Assembly: GCA_017624235.1 (NCBI GenBank)
Contig: JAGANL010000006.1
Location: forward strand, 1-64,000
Direction: 5' to 3'
Length of the DNA stretch: 64,000 bases
DNA from: Lachnospiraceae bacterium
GTDB taxonomy: Bacteria > Bacillota > Clostridia > Lachnospirales > Lachnospiraceae
The position numbers were made by a program, and so were the translations under genes. Positions 8,728 through 18,753 of this stretch are shown piece by piece. Numbering within the stretch: the first letter of the stretch is position 1; each line of letters starts with the position of its first letter. Below the pieces are notes generated by a model. It was not told where the DNA came from. It did no database searches and saw nothing but the letters and a program-made list of their open reading frames with translations.

Positions 8728-11316
8728 CTATCCTATATCGTATACGCTTCTGAGCCGTAATGCTTCGGCAGTCAGACCATCGGTCTGGCCGCGCAGAATC
8801 TTCACACGTGCCGTTCCGGCATTCATGTCAAAATAATTGTCACTTAATACCAGATCTTCCGTGTCATTTAAAATTTCCACACTCTTGGCATATGCGTCAG
8901 CTTCGATGACGATCTCGTCACCTTCGATTTGTGCGCGCAGCTTCGGATCTTCATAACGGAAGTACTTCGGCAGTGAGAAAATGACAGTGCCGGAGGAGAC
9001 TACCGTGTCACCGGAAAGCAGCTCGTAGCTTACATATTGACTGAGCAGGTCGATATCATCGAAGCATACCTTATCCAGCCATACAGCGGAAAGAGCCGGA
9101 ACCGTCAGCTCTTTGGAAGCCTCGTGCAGGATTTCGGCGCGGCTGTTGCGAAGGGCATAGCGTACGGTCACCTGCTGGTCAGTCAGAGTTTCGTTGGTTA
9201 CATTCAGGCGGATGGATTTTTCGAAGTCAAAGTGCTGTCTGTTAAAGTCAGCATCCACATTCATCCAGCCCTGTTCCTCGCAGGAGAGCATGAGCGGTGC
9301 AAAGAAACGCTTTGCGTAATAGTGCAGGGCTTTCCAGCGTCCATAATAATCAATGGAGGACCAGGAAATGACAGGCCAGCAGTCGTTGATCTGCCAGTAC
9401 ACGGCACCCATGCGGCGGCCGCGGTTACGACGGAAGTGCTCCACCCCATAGCGGATGCCGTCAGCCTGTAAAAGCTGGGAGGCATAAACCATATCGGAGA
9501 AGGAATACGGATAACGGTACATCTGCTGCAAATAATTCATGATTTTGCCGTTTGCGGCGTGGTTCCGCTGATGCTTTTCCATAATATAGGAAAAAATATT
9601 CATATCCTTCGGGTCATCTGTGATGCCTTCTTTGACGGTGCACACGGACGGCAGCGCCTGGAAGCCGAACTCGGAAAGATAACGGAAGAGGTACTGTCTG
9701 TATTCGGTGAACGGTTTGTTGCCGTGCCATACCTGCCAATAGTGTACATCTCCACGGTTCGGGTCCTGCGGCTCATCAAAGGAGCCGCCTGAGGACGGTG
9801 AGGACGGCCAGTAGAAGGTCTGCGGATCGTATTTTTTCAGTACGGACGGAATGATACGCTCATACATGAAAAGGTAATCCCGTACCTCGGAAGGCTTGGA
9901 AACCCATTCGCCGTCTTTTACAAAGGATTCCATTTCGTTGTTGCCGCACCACAGTCCGAGAGAAGCATGATGACGGAGGCGTTTGATATTATCGATAAAT
10001 TCCTGCGTAATATTGGCTTCAAATTCCGGTGTCAGTTCATATACGGAGCAGGCAAACATGAAATCCTCCCAGACAACGAGACCGAGCTCATCACACAGGT
10101 CAAAGAAGAAATCGTCCGGATAGTAGCCGCCGCCCCAGACACGGATGCTGTTGTAGTTTGCCAGCTTGCAGTCCTCCAGAAGACGGACGGTGCACTCGCG
10201 TCTCTTGCGGGGAATGATATGCTCCTCCGGGATATAATCGCCGCCCATGGCAAAGACCTTCATGCCGTTTACTTCATGTGCAAAGCAGCAGCCGTATTCG
10301 TCCGGTTCCGTATTGACGGTCAGGGTACGAAGACCGATTCTGCGGGAGTAGGAATCTACAGGCACATCGTTGTGATACAGCTTTACCGTAACGGTATAAA
10401 GCGGCTGCGCCCCCAGGCCGTTAGGCCACCAGAGCTCCGGTTTTTCAATCAGGATGTCGGCCGGAGAGTTCCCGTAGGAAAGAACGCTCTGATCCGGTGC
10501 CTCGACAGTTACCTGATAGGAATAGCCTTCCCCTAAGTCTGTGAGAGTACAGAGACGGGCAGCATCTGCGGCACATATCTGATCGGCAACGGAGACAGTG
10601 CCGGTGACATAAGATGTCTGGCCGCCGATGGTGTTTCTGACATTTGTGTCTTTGGAAGAAACAGGTGTCTGGGGTGCTGCCAGAAAGTCCGGAGCAAGAT
10701 GCAGTGTTACCTGTCCGTCTGCATGTGTCTGCGTGATATAGACAGAATCGATCCGCGCTTCGTCTACACCGATGAGCTTCACATCACGGAAGATTCCGGC
10801 ATCGGGCAGATGTGCACCCCAGTCCCAGCCATACATGTAGTGAGCCTTACGGATGTGGGAAAAGCCCTCCCAGGCATCTTCGGTGCCGCGTGTGGCACAT
10901 TTTTCAAAGGCGGCATCGGCAGCCTGAAAGGCAGAATGGAATACGAGCCTGCAGGAATTTTCACCTTCCCGTAAAAGCTCTTGCACCGGAAACTCCCAGG
11001 TACGGTGCATGTTGTTCAGCGTACCAAGGAAGGTATCATTTACAGAAAGATCAGCCAGCGTGTCTACTCCTTCAAAACGCAGGAGAATGAGCGGATTGGA
11101 AAGCAGTTCCGGGTCTGCATGGAAGGAGCAGGAGAAGGAAAAGTCCTCCTCCAGCAGTTCGTGCAGCCTGTCTTCATTGTCCTTCCAATATGGTTCCGGG
11201 ATTACCTGGTGATCGCTGAGTACCGATAGGATGCTGGCAGGCAGGTCAGTGGAGTATGTGGTATGATCTGACGGACGGAGCAGCTCCCAGCCCTGATTTA
11301 ATAATTTGGTAACCAT
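8728..11316 (-). CDS. Beta-mannosidase, GH2
   Basis: This 862-residue cytoplasmic exo-acting enzyme (EC 3.2.1.25) releases mannose from the non-reducing end of beta-mannosides. GH2 architecture is visible: a sugar-binding jelly roll with ADPELLSNPLILLRFEGVDT, an Ig-like middle, and a TIM barrel. The acid/base is Glu461 in WCGNNEMES and the nucleophile is Glu549 in SEFGFQALPS. The ATG at 11316 is chosen because AGGAGG lies 11 bases upstream and the product then starts MVTKLLNQGWELLR like its relatives; a longer frame from 11367 would overlap the end of the GH94 gene. The GH94 stop is only 19 bases upstream, so both are on one transcript and probably handle mixed glucose/mannose oligosaccharides. 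Confidence 0.92.
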   Translation of the reverse strand: MVTKLLNQGWELLRPSDHTTYSTDLPASILSVLSDHQVIPEPYWKDNEDRLHELLEEDFSFSCSFHADPELLSNPLILLRFEGVDTLADLSVNDTFLGTLNNMHRTWEFPVQELLREGENSCRLVFHSAFQAADAAFEKCATRGTEDAWEGFSHIRKAHYMYGWDWGAHLPDAGIFRDVKLIGVDEARIDSVYITQTHADGQVTLHLAPDFLAAPQTPVSSKDTNVRNTIGGQTSYVTGTVSVADQICAADAARLCTLTDLGEGYSYQVTVEAPDQSVLSYGNSPADILIEKPELWWPNGLGAQPLYTVTVKLYHNDVPVDSYSRRIGLRTLTVNTEPDEYGCCFAHEVNGMKVFAMGGDYIPEEHIIPRKRRECTVRLLEDCKLANYNSIRVWGGGYYPDDFFFDLCDELGLVVWEDFMFACSVYELTPEFEANITQEFIDNIKRLRHHASLGLWCGNNEMESFVKDGEWVSKPSEVRDYLFMYERIIPSVLKKYDPQTFYWPSSPSSGGSFDEPQDPNRGDVHYWQVWHGNKPFTEYRQYLFRYLSEFGFQALPSVCTVKEGITDDPKDMNIFSYIMEKHQRNHAANGKIMNYLQQMYRYPYSFSDMVYASQLLQADGIRYGVEHFRRNRGRRMGAVYWQINDCWPVISWSSIDYYGRWKALHYYAKRFFAPLMLSCEEQGWMNVDADFNRQHFDFEKSIRLNVTNETLTDQQVTVRYALRNSRAEILHEASKELTVPALSAVWLDKVCFDDIDLLSQYVSYELLSGDTVVSSGTVIFSLPKYFRYEDPKLRAQIEGDEIVIEADAYAKSVEILNDTEDLVLSDNYFDMNAGTARVKILRGQTDGLTAEALRLRSVYDIG

Positions 11317-11335
11317 AGACAGGTTTTCCTCCTTT

Positions 11336-13780
11336 TTAGTTTGTTTTTCCCATGATGACGGTGACATCGGATGTCTTTACGGAGCTGTCATACGGAATGA
11401 CGTTGCCCTCCTGATCGACGCCGTCCACTACCAGACGAAGTACACCCTTTTCTGCATGCTCCGGGTTTTGTACATGGATGTGGTAGGTTACATCACGGAA
11501 TTTACGTGTTACGGTAAAATCGCCGAAGTCCTTCGGAACGCACGGGTCTACCTTCAGACCGTCCAGAGTCGGCTGGATACCCAGAATGTACTGGGATACG
11601 TTGACGAAGGTCCAGGCTGCGGTTCCGGTCAGCCAGCTGTTCTTTGCTTCGCCGTGGTGTACGGCATCCTTGCCGGCAATCATCTGAGAGTAGACATAGG
11701 GCTCTGTTTTGTGCAGATCACTGATGTCCTGTAAAAAGGCAGGACAGATTTTTTTGTATACCTCAAAGGCGCGGTCACCGTGTCCGACGACTGCTTCGGA
11801 AATGGATACCCATGGATTGTTGTGGCAGAAGATACCTGCGTTTTCCTTGTATCCGGGCGGATAGGAGGAAATTTCACCAAGCTCCAGATGATATTTGGTA
11901 TAGGCAGGCTGCAAAATGCAGATACCGTATTTGGAATCCAGTATTTTTTCTACGGAAGCCAGAGCCTTTTCTGCCAGACCTTCTTTGATTCCGACTCCGG
12001 AGAGTGGCAGGAAACCCTGCGGCTCGATATAAATCTGACCTTCCTCACATTCGTGAGAGCCAACCTTGTCTCCGTGCGCATCGTAGGCGCGTAAGAACCA
12101 TTCACCGTCCCAGCCGTCCTTTAAGATGGCATCATACACCTGATCGACCTCGGCAAGTGCACGGTCTGCTTCTACAGTGTTGCCGACTGCTTTACACAGG
12201 TCAGCATATTCGCGTCCGTATTTGACGAACATTCCGGCAATGAATACGGATTCTGCTACCGGGCCTTCACTGGGGCCAAAGGTCTGGAAGGATTCGCCCG
12301 GATGCTCAGAAAAGCAATTTAAGTTCAGACAGTCATTCCAGTCTGCACGTCCGATTAACGGCAGGCCATGCGGGCCCTTATGGGTTGCTGTAAAATCAAA
12401 GGAGACTTTCAGGTGCTCCATCAGCGGAACGGCGGTTTCTGCTACACAGTCAAACGGTACGGACTCTTCCAGAATGGAGAAATCACCCGTCTCTTTGATG
12501 TATGCGGAAACTGCGGCAATCAGCCAGAGCGGGTCATCGTTAAAACCGCTTCCGATATCGGAGTTGCCCTGCTTGGTAAGCGGCTGGTACTGGTGATAAG
12601 CGCTGCCGTCTGCAAACTGGGTGGAAGCAATATCGATGATACGGGTGCGGGCGCGTTCCGGGATCAGATGGACAAAGCCTAACAGATCCTGACAGGAATC
12701 ACGGAAGCCCATGCCACGGCCGATACCGGATTCGTAATAGGAAGCGGAACGTGACATGTTGAAGGTAATCATGCACTGGTACTGGTTCCACTGATTTACC
12801 ATACGGTTTACCTCGGGAGAAGAGGATTCCAGAGAGAAGCCGGAAAGCAGATCGTTCCAGTAATCATTCAGCTCTGCAAAGGCGCGGTCTGCGGCTTCTA
12901 CGGTGCTGTATTTCTCCAGAAGGGCAAGTGCTTTCTCCTTGTTGATGATACCCGGTTTTTCCCACTTCTGATCTTCTTCGTTTTCGGCATAGCCAAGCAC
13001 GAATAAAAACGTTTTCGATTCACCTGGTTCGAGAGTGATGTCAAGCTGATGAGCGGCAATCGGATACCAGCCGCTGGCGATGCCGTCCTGTAAGGAACCG
13101 TCCTTTACCGCTGCAGGAGCATCCGGGCCGTTGTAGGTGCCGATGAAGGCATCCCGGCTTGTTTCAAAGTGGGAAACAGGCGTATTTACACTATAAAAAG
13201 CATAGTGGTTGCGGCGTTCACGGTACTCGGTCTTGTGATAGATGGTAGAGCCTGTGACTTCCACTTCGCCGGTGCTTAAGTTACGCTGGAAATTGCGGGA
13301 ATCGTCATCGGCATTCCAAAGGCACCACTCGATATAGGAAAAGAGCTGTACGGATTTCGCGCAACCGGTTTCGTTTGTCAGTGTCAATTTCTGGATTTCA
13401 CAGGAATCCTTTAACGGTACGAAATACAGGGCATCGGCCTTCAGACCGTCTTTGCTGCTGTGGATTTTGGTGTAGCCATTGCCGTGGCGGCATTCGTAAG
13501 CATCCAGCGGTGTTTTCATCGGCTGCCAGCCAGGATTCCAGATTGTATCCTTTTCCTTAATATAGAAATAATGGCCGTTGGTATCATATGGAACATTGTT
13601 GTAGCGGTAACGGGTCATGCGCAGGAGCTTAGCATCCTTATAAAAGCAATAGCCGCCGCAGGTGTTGGAAATTAACCGAAAGAAGCTTTCGCTGCCCAGA
13701 TAATTGATCCAGGGAAGCGGTGTGTTCGGTGTAGTAATGACATATTCGCGGTTTGCGTCATCGAAATAACCGTATTTCAT
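11336..13780 (-). CDS. Cellobiose phosphorylase, GH94
   Basis: This 814-residue cytoplasmic enzyme (EC 2.4.1.20) cleaves cellobiose with phosphate to glucose 1-phosphate and glucose, saving one ATP. The N-terminus ([16 protein letters not shown], then [12 protein letters not shown]) closely matches characterised clostridial cellobiose phosphorylases. The general acid is Asp483 in [10 protein letters not shown], the same number as I recall for the Clostridium thermocellum enzyme. The substrate-site motif [10 protein letters not shown] lies at about residues 358-367. Length is normal (about 810). An AGGAGG lies 9 bases before the ATG. It leads the minus-strand operon with the beta-mannosidase, divergent from a LacI regulator and an oligosaccharide importer. 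Related phosphorylases with other acceptors (cellodextrin, laminaribiose) are possible but less likely. Confidence 0.92.
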   Translation of the reverse strand: MKYGYFDDANREYVITTPNTPLPWINYLGSESFFRLISNTCGGYCFYKDAKLLRMTRYRYNNVPYDTNGHYFYIKEKDTIWNPGWQPMKTPLDAYECRHGNGYTKIHSSKDGLKADALYFVPLKDSCEIQKLTLTNETGCAKSVQLFSYIEWCLWNADDDSRNFQRNLSTGEVEVTGSTIYHKTEYRERRNHYAFYSVNTPVSHFETSRDAFIGTYNGPDAPAAVKDGSLQDGIASGWYPIAAHQLDITLEPGESKTFLFVLGYAENEEDQKWEKPGIINKEKALALLEKYSTVEAADRAFAELNDYWNDLLSGFSLESSSPEVNRMVNQWNQYQCMITFNMSRSASYYESGIGRGMGFRDSCQDLLGFVHLIPERARTRIIDIASTQFADGSAYHQYQPLTKQGNSDIGSGFNDDPLWLIAAVSAYIKETGDFSILEESVPFDCVAETAVPLMEHLKVSFDFTATHKGPHGLPLIGRADWNDCLNLNCFSEHPGESFQTFGPSEGPVAESVFIAGMFVKYGREYADLCKAVGNTVEADRALAEVDQVYDAILKDGWDGEWFLRAYDAHGDKVGSHECEEGQIYIEPQGFLPLSGVGIKEGLAEKALASVEKILDSKYGICILQPAYTKYHLELGEISSYPPGYKENAGIFCHNNPWVSISEAVVGHGDRAFEVYKKICPAFLQDISDLHKTEPYVYSQMIAGKDAVHHGEAKNSWLTGTAAWTFVNVSQYILGIQPTLDGLKVDPCVPKDFGDFTVTRKFRDVTYHIHVQNPEHAEKGVLRLVVDGVDQEGNVIPYDSSVKTSDVTVIMGKTN

Positions 13781-13848
13781 ATTGAAGAACCTCCTGAATT
13801 CTGAATGGTTGGATTGTTCATTTCGTATCTATCGTTAGAATTTCATCT

Positions 13849-13880
13849 ATTATAGATACAAAACCGAAAACGATTTAGAA
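13849..13880 (-). promoter_or_regulatory. -10 element and operator-like box of the GH94-GH2 operon
   Basis: Read on the minus strand, TATAAT (13849-13854) is a consensus -10; the -35 is weak. An AAATCGTTTTCGG box (13864-13876) just upstream resembles LacI-family operator halves. Confidence 0.5.
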
Positions 13881-13999
13881 TCCATAAAACGAGCTCAGGA
13901 AAGCTTATAGAATATAGGAAAATATTGTATTTACCCAAGAATTAAACAGATTATAACAAAAGAAACGGAAAAGTGCAAGGGAGGAAATACGAAAAAATA

Positions 14000-14020
14000 T
14001 TTACGAAATAGTTTCGTAAA
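14000..14020. promoter_or_regulatory. Inverted repeat TTTACGAAA-3-TTTCGTAAA, likely operator
   Basis: Nine-base perfect arms (14000-14008 and 14012-14020) flank a 3-base spacer in the 450-base region between the divergent GH94 and LacI genes. A 14-base direct repeat TACGAAAAAATATT overlaps or flanks it (13988-14001 and 14119-14132). The LacI protein encoded downstream is the obvious candidate to bind here and control both directions. The rest of the gap is AT-rich and holds no gene. Confidence 0.6.
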
Positions 14021-14229
14021 GGAAAACGAGCTAAAAAGTTTTTTGGGCAAAATTGTAGTGCAAAACTGATAAAAATATGGTATATTATTCATATAAATAA
14101 CACAAATATTAGGCATTTTACGAAAAAATATTGCGAAAACAAGGGACGTTTAATACAATGATGACAACGAAAACGATTTATCAAATCCCAAAAATGAGCA
14201 ATATCACAAAAGATGCCGGAAGGAGCAGG

Positions 14230-15267
14230 ATGAAAGAGAATGTTTCATTAAAAGACATTGCCCGTATCTGTAACGTATCCGTCTCTACCGTGAGCAAGGC
14301 AATGAACGACAGAAATGACGTCAGTGCAGATAAGAAGGAAGAGATACAGAGAGTGGCAAGGGAACTGAATTACGTTCCGAATTATATGGCATCTACCTTA
14401 AGGAGCAAGCGAACCAGAAATATAGGGGTTCTGCTATCCGAGAAAACAGGAACGGGACTTTTGCATGAGCATTTTGCAAGGATCCTGAACAGCTTTAAGG
14501 AAACAGTCGAGGAGAGGGGATATACCATTACCTTCATTAATATCAGTAATTCCCCGAACCGCCTGTCCTATATGGAACAGTGCAAGTATATGAATTTTGA
14601 TGGAGTATTCGTACTTTGCGGTACCGATTATAATTCCCATGAAATCAGAGAATTGTTCGCATCGGATCTTCCGATCGTAGTGATCGATCATCAAAGCCCG
14701 AAGCATATTAATGTGGCATCCAATCATTACGGAGATATGAAACGTCTGATGCAGTTCGTATATGAAAGAGGACATCGGAAAATCGCATACATCCACGGAG
14801 GTATGAGCGAGGTCACGCAGGGAAGACTGGAGGCCTACAAGGACTTCATGAAGGAGCATCAGCTTCCTATTTATAAGGAATATCTTTATACCTGTCCTTA
14901 CCGTGACTACGAAAGAGGAAGTGCACTGACCAAAGCGGTGCTGGCGCTTCCGAACCGGCCGACCTGCATCCTGTATCCGGATGATCTGGTAGCGGTCGGC
15001 GGGCTCAACACCATGCAGGAGGCCGGAATGAGTATTCCAAAGGATATGTCCATTGCAGGCTACGACGGTATCAGCTTTGTCAATATTGTAAGGCCGAGGA
15101 TCACCACCCTGCATCAGGACACCGTATCCATGGGCATACAGGCAGGAAATAAGCTGATTAACCGGATTGAGTTTCCGGAGGAGAAGTATAAGCCGGAGAC
15201 GGTCGTCGTAGACGGCATGATGGAGCCGGGAGAGAGTGTTGGAGTGATCAGCAGCAGAAACAGTTAG
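14230..15267 (+). CDS. LacI-family transcription regulator of the beta-glucoside locus
   Basis: This 345-residue repressor has an N-terminal LacI helix-turn-helix (SLKDIARICNVSVSTVSKAM) with a hinge helix, then a periplasmic-binding-protein-like effector domain (NIGVLLSEKTG; FDGVFVLCG; GYDGISFV). The ATG at 14230 is chosen because the product then begins at the usual distance from the helix and AGGAG lies just upstream. The open frame extends to a TTG at 14131, with ATGs at 14158, 14161 and 14194. It is divergent from the GH94-GH2 operon and precedes the ABC importer and GH3 gene. It probably represses both and binds a cello- or manno-oligosaccharide; the effector is inferred. Confidence 0.92.
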   Translation: MKENVSLKDIARICNVSVSTVSKAMNDRNDVSADKKEEIQRVARELNYVPNYMASTLRSKRTRNIGVLLSEKTGTGLLHEHFARILNSFKETVEERGYTITFINISNSPNRLSYMEQCKYMNFDGVFVLCGTDYNSHEIRELFASDLPIVVIDHQSPKHINVASNHYGDMKRLMQFVYERGHRKIAYIHGGMSEVTQGRLEAYKDFMKEHQLPIYKEYLYTCPYRDYERGSALTKAVLALPNRPTCILYPDDLVAVGGLNTMQEAGMSIPKDMSIAGYDGISFVNIVRPRITTLHQDTVSMGIQAGNKLINRIEFPEEKYKPETVVVDGMMEPGESVGVISSRNS

Positions 15268-15286
15268 GGTTAAACATTTTCACACA

Positions 15287-15315
15287 ATAATTACAGGGGA
15301 GTACCTGTCAATTAT
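15287..15315. promoter_or_regulatory. Imperfect inverted repeat upstream of the second importer
   Basis: ATAATTACAGG (15287-15297) faces CCTGTCAATTAT (15304-15315). It lies between the LacI gene and the binding-protein gene and could be an operator or a weak hairpin. Confidence 0.35.
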
Positions 15316-15360
15316 AAAACAGAACACCATAAAATTTATTCATTAAAGGAGGAACCTAAT

Positions 15361-16800
15361 ATGAAAAAACGTAAAGTAATGATGAGCCTGTTGTTAAGTG
15401 CAGCAATGACAGTGGGAATGCTCACGGGCTGCGGAAGCTCTTCCGCACCGGCAGCAAGCGACACACAGACGGCAACCGAAGCTCCGGCAGCTACGGAGGA
15501 TGCAGCAGAGACACCGGCAGCAGACGCAGAAAGCGCAGCAAGTGATCTGGCTTATTCCGGAGAACTGACCATGATGCACTTCTCCACCTCAGAGGAGTCC
15601 CAGGGCAACGGCGGATCCGACGGATTCCGTACCATGCTTGCTAACTGGAAAGAAGCACATCCGAACATCGACTTAAATGAAAGCGTTCTGGCAAATGATG
15701 ACTACAAGCCGCAGGTTGCAACACTGGCAGCAGCTGGTGACTTACCGGATGTATTCTTATTACAGGGTATGAACACAAAGGCATGGGCAGAGCAGGGACT
15801 GATTCTGGATTTGACAGATACCATCAAGAACTCTCCTTATTATGCAGATTACAATGAAGCATACTTCACTCCGTTCACAGACGGCGATAAGATTTATGGT
15901 CTGCCGGTTCTGACAGGCGGTACCTGTACTGTTGTTGTATATGACAAGGCTGCATGGAAGGATGCCGGCTTTGATAAATTCCCGGAGACATGGGAAGATG
16001 TCAAGAAGGCTGATGAGTACTTCAAGGCAAACGGCTACACAGATACCATCGCATTTGGTAACCAGGGCAAATGGCAGGCAAACTCCTGTTTCCTTTCTGT
16101 AGTTGGTGATCGTTTCACAGGTCCGGAATGGTTCCAGTCCATCATCGACAAGGGTGGTGCAGCATTCACGGATGAGAAATTCGTAGAAGCTCTTCAGTTT
16201 ACACAGGATATTTTCGCCTCCGGTATCTTCAATGAAGACTTCAATGCCATTACAAACGAAGATGCAAGAGAGTACTACATTGCAGGTGATGCAGCTGCTT
16301 TTATCGGTGGTAACTGGGACGTAAGCTACATCGGCGCAACTCTTCTGGAAACAGATCCTGACTTATATGCAAACACAGGCTTCGCAGTTCTTCCGCAGCC
16401 GGAAGGAGCAACAGGCTCTACCAATACACAGAACATCGGCTTAGGCTATGCAGTAGCTATTAACTCCAAGTTAGCAGACGATCCGGATAAGCTGGCAGCA
16501 GCAGTTGATCTTGCTTACTATGTAACAGGACCGGAATTCTCCAAATATGTTGGTGAGAACTATGCACTTGCAGGTCTGACCAAGGTTGACAACATCGACC
16601 TGAGCAAATTTGACCAGTATACACAGGACTTCTATGATTTCTCCTATGTCAGCACAACACCGTGTGAAATCTACGACTCCTATGTAACCTCTGCAGTATG
16701 GGATGTATTGAACACAGATTTACAGAGCATGTTAAACGGCGATATTTCAGCACAGGAAGTTGCTGAGAATGCACAGGACGCATACGAAAACAATTATTAA
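15361..16800 (+). CDS. Sugar ABC transporter substrate-binding lipoprotein (beta-glucoside locus)
   Basis: This is a 479-residue family 1 extracellular solute-binding protein. The signal peptide ends in the lipobox LTGC with Cys24, followed by an Ala/Thr/Glu-rich tether to about residue 62. The mature fold shows typical features ([35 protein letters not shown]). AAAGGAGG precedes the ATG. It is followed by a terminator, two permeases and a GH3 beta-glucosidase. With GH94 and GH2 divergent, the likely cargo is cello- or manno-oligosaccharides, inferred from context only. No ATPase gene is present nearby. Confidence 0.9.
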   Translation: MKKRKVMMSLLLSAAMTVGMLTGCGSSSAPAASDTQTATEAPAATEDAAETPAADAESAASDLAYSGELTMMHFSTSEESQGNGGSDGFRTMLANWKEAHPNIDLNESVLANDDYKPQVATLAAAGDLPDVFLLQGMNTKAWAEQGLILDLTDTIKNSPYYADYNEAYFTPFTDGDKIYGLPVLTGGTCTVVVYDKAAWKDAGFDKFPETWEDVKKADEYFKANGYTDTIAFGNQGKWQANSCFLSVVGDRFTGPEWFQSIIDKGGAAFTDEKFVEALQFTQDIFASGIFNEDFNAITNEDAREYYIAGDAAAFIGGNWDVSYIGATLLETDPDLYANTGFAVLPQPEGATGSTNTQNIGLGYAVAINSKLADDPDKLAAAVDLAYYVTGPEFSKYVGENYALAGLTKVDNIDLSKFDQYTQDFYDFSYVSTTPCEIYDSYVTSAVWDVLNTDLQSMLNGDISAQEVAENAQDAYENNY

Positions 16801-16874
16801 GATTTAGAAATAGGAAACGGAAATTTGGAGCGTCAAAACTTCAGAAGAATCTCGATAGAATGAAAGAATTCTTC

Positions 16875-16902
16875 AGGGGGAGGAACTCCTCCCCCTTTTT
16901 TC
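16875..16902 (+). terminator. Rho-independent terminator between binding protein and permeases
   Basis: GGGGGAGG (16876-16883) pairs with CCTCCCCC (16888-16895), followed by seven T. Inside the operon it lets the lipoprotein be made in excess over the permeases. Confidence 0.9.
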
Positions 16903-16920
16903 CATCAAAGGAGGCAGCCT

Positions 16921-17808
16921 ATGTTATCAAAAAAACCAAAAGCTGGAACGACGTTCGGATATCTGATTGTTCCATTGGCACTTTATACCTTTGCTGTGTT
17001 TATTCCGCTTTTAGTTGCGGTATATTACAGCTTTTTTGAATGGAAGGGTGGACCAAACAAAACCTTCATCGGACTGGACAATTATGCAGCACTGCTTCGG
17101 GATTCCGTATTCTGGCAGTCCTTTGGACACAACCTGTATCTGGTATTGTTATGTGTCATCGGTCAGGTTGGTATCGCATTCGTTTTTGTTATGGTCATCA
17201 GCACCCGTTTCGTGAAGCTGAAAGGGATTCACAGGACTCTTGGATTTTTCCCGAGTACCATTTCTGCGGTAGCCATCGGTTATATCTGGATGATGATTTA
17301 CGACAGCAGAAGAGGTATCCTGAACTGGTTTCTGGAGGCCATCGGACATCCTGAGAAAAAGCAGGTATGGCTGAACAATCCGGCGTTGGTTATGACGCTC
17401 GTAGCGATTCCGCTAATCTGGCAGTACATAGGCTATTACATGCTGATCCTCCTTTCTGCGACATCCGCGATCGACAAGGAAATTCTGGAATCGGCAGAAC
17501 TGGATGGAGCAAATGCCATACAGCGTGCCGTACATGTCATCCTGCCGATGGTAAAGAGCACGGTCGTTGTTTGTATCGTACTTTGTGTTTCCGGTAACAT
17601 GAAAGCCTTTGATAACATCTTCGTTATGACAGAAGGCGGTCCGGGTAATGCGTCTATGGTTATGGCGATGTATGGCTACAAGATTTCCTTTGCACAGCAG
17701 AACATGGGTTATGGTAGTGCGATCTCGGTTGGAATCTTTGTACTCGGTATGGCGGTTATCGGTGTAATGCAGCTCATTTCCAAGCTGTTTGCTGAGAAGG
17801 AGGCATAA
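16921..17808 (+). CDS. Sugar ABC transporter permease, UgpA type
   Basis: This is a 295-residue CUT1 permease with about six membrane segments, starting at TFGYLIVPLALYTFAVFIPL. The EAA loop is ESAELDGANAIQRAVHVILP. AAAGGAGG precedes the ATG. The next gene starts 2 bases after the stop, so the two permeases are translated together as a heterodimer. It works with the lipoprotein encoded before the terminator. Confidence 0.9.
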   Translation: MLSKKPKAGTTFGYLIVPLALYTFAVFIPLLVAVYYSFFEWKGGPNKTFIGLDNYAALLRDSVFWQSFGHNLYLVLLCVIGQVGIAFVFVMVISTRFVKLKGIHRTLGFFPSTISAVAIGYIWMMIYDSRRGILNWFLEAIGHPEKKQVWLNNPALVMTLVAIPLIWQYIGYYMLILLSATSAIDKEILESAELDGANAIQRAVHVILPMVKSTVVVCIVLCVSGNMKAFDNIFVMTEGGPGNASMVMAMYGYKISFAQQNMGYGSAISVGIFVLGMAVIGVMQLISKLFAEKEA

Positions 17809-17810
17809 GG

Positions 17811-18680
17811 ATGAAAGAAAAACAATATGGAATGACACCAGGAAAAAGATTTGGAAATGGAGTCATGAGTGTCGTACTGAATCTCATCATGCTCCTTTTC
17901 TCCTTGAGCTGTATCTTCCCGTTAATTTGGATGCTTTATTCCTCTCTGAAGGAGAAGAGACAGTTCAATGCGGATATCATAGGGCTGCCGAAGGTGCCTA
18001 CCCTGAGCAACTATATTAAGATTCTGACAAACCCGGACTATCATATGGGCGAGTCGTTGATGAACAGTATCCGGACGACTCTGGTATCTGTATTCTTCAT
18101 CGTATTATTCGGATTTATCGTTGGATATTTCCTTTCCCGTATCCGTTTTAAGGGAAGCCAGTTTGTTTGGCTCATGCTGTTAATGGGTATGCTGATTCCG
18201 GTTCACTCCCTGTTAGTACCGATTTATGTGGTATTTAACACCCTGGGACTGAACGATCACTGGTATACGTTGATGATTCCTTACATTGCATTCGGTATGC
18301 CGATTGCGGTATTTCTGACACAGAGCTTTATCCACGAGATACCGACGGCGCTGGAGGAAGCGGCTTCCATCGACGGCTGTTCCTTCTCCGGAACGCTGTT
18401 CAAGATTATCATGCCGATTTGCCGCCCGGTTATGGTAACGGTGGCAATCATTCAGACCTTTGCATGCTGGAATGAATTTTCCTTCGCATTGGTATTGATC
18501 AAGAATGTGCGTTTACAGACCGTTCCGCTGGCAGTAAAGCAGTTCTCCGGTCAGTTCGGTTCGGATTATCCGAAGATTATGGCAGCCCTGCTTGTTACTA
18601 TGGCGCCAATCGTAATTATGTATTTCTGCTTCAGCAAACAGATTATCAAGGGTATGGTTGCCGGAGCTGTAAAAGGTTAA
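17811..18680 (+). CDS. Sugar ABC transporter permease, UgpE type
   Basis: This is a 289-residue CUT1 permease and the partner of the preceding gene. It has about six membrane segments, an EAA loop (EEAASIDGCSFSGTLFKIIM) and the C-terminal KGMVAGAVKG shared with the other second permeases here. AAGGAGG lies upstream of the ATG, overlapping the end of the preceding gene. A strong hairpin follows and then the beta-glucosidase gene. Confidence 0.9.
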   Translation: MKEKQYGMTPGKRFGNGVMSVVLNLIMLLFSLSCIFPLIWMLYSSLKEKRQFNADIIGLPKVPTLSNYIKILTNPDYHMGESLMNSIRTTLVSVFFIVLFGFIVGYFLSRIRFKGSQFVWLMLLMGMLIPVHSLLVPIYVVFNTLGLNDHWYTLMIPYIAFGMPIAVFLTQSFIHEIPTALEEAASIDGCSFSGTLFKIIMPICRPVMVTVAIIQTFACWNEFSFALVLIKNVRLQTVPLAVKQFSGQFGSDYPKIMAALLVTMAPIVIMYFCFSKQIIKGMVAGAVKG

Positions 18681-18695
18681 TAATGGAAAAAGAAG

Positions 18696-18727
18696 ATTCC
18701 GAGGCGGTGGGAAAGCCGCCTTGGAAT
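18696..18727 (+). terminator. 12-bp hairpin between permease and beta-glucosidase
   Basis: ATTCCGAGGCGG (18696-18707) pairs with CCGCCTTGGAAT (18716-18727) with one G-T pair. Without a T-run it is probably an intra-operon processing or stability element ending 11 bases before the GH3 ribosome site. Confidence 0.5.
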
Positions 18728-18753
18728 TTCGGCTAATTGGAGGAAATACCTGC

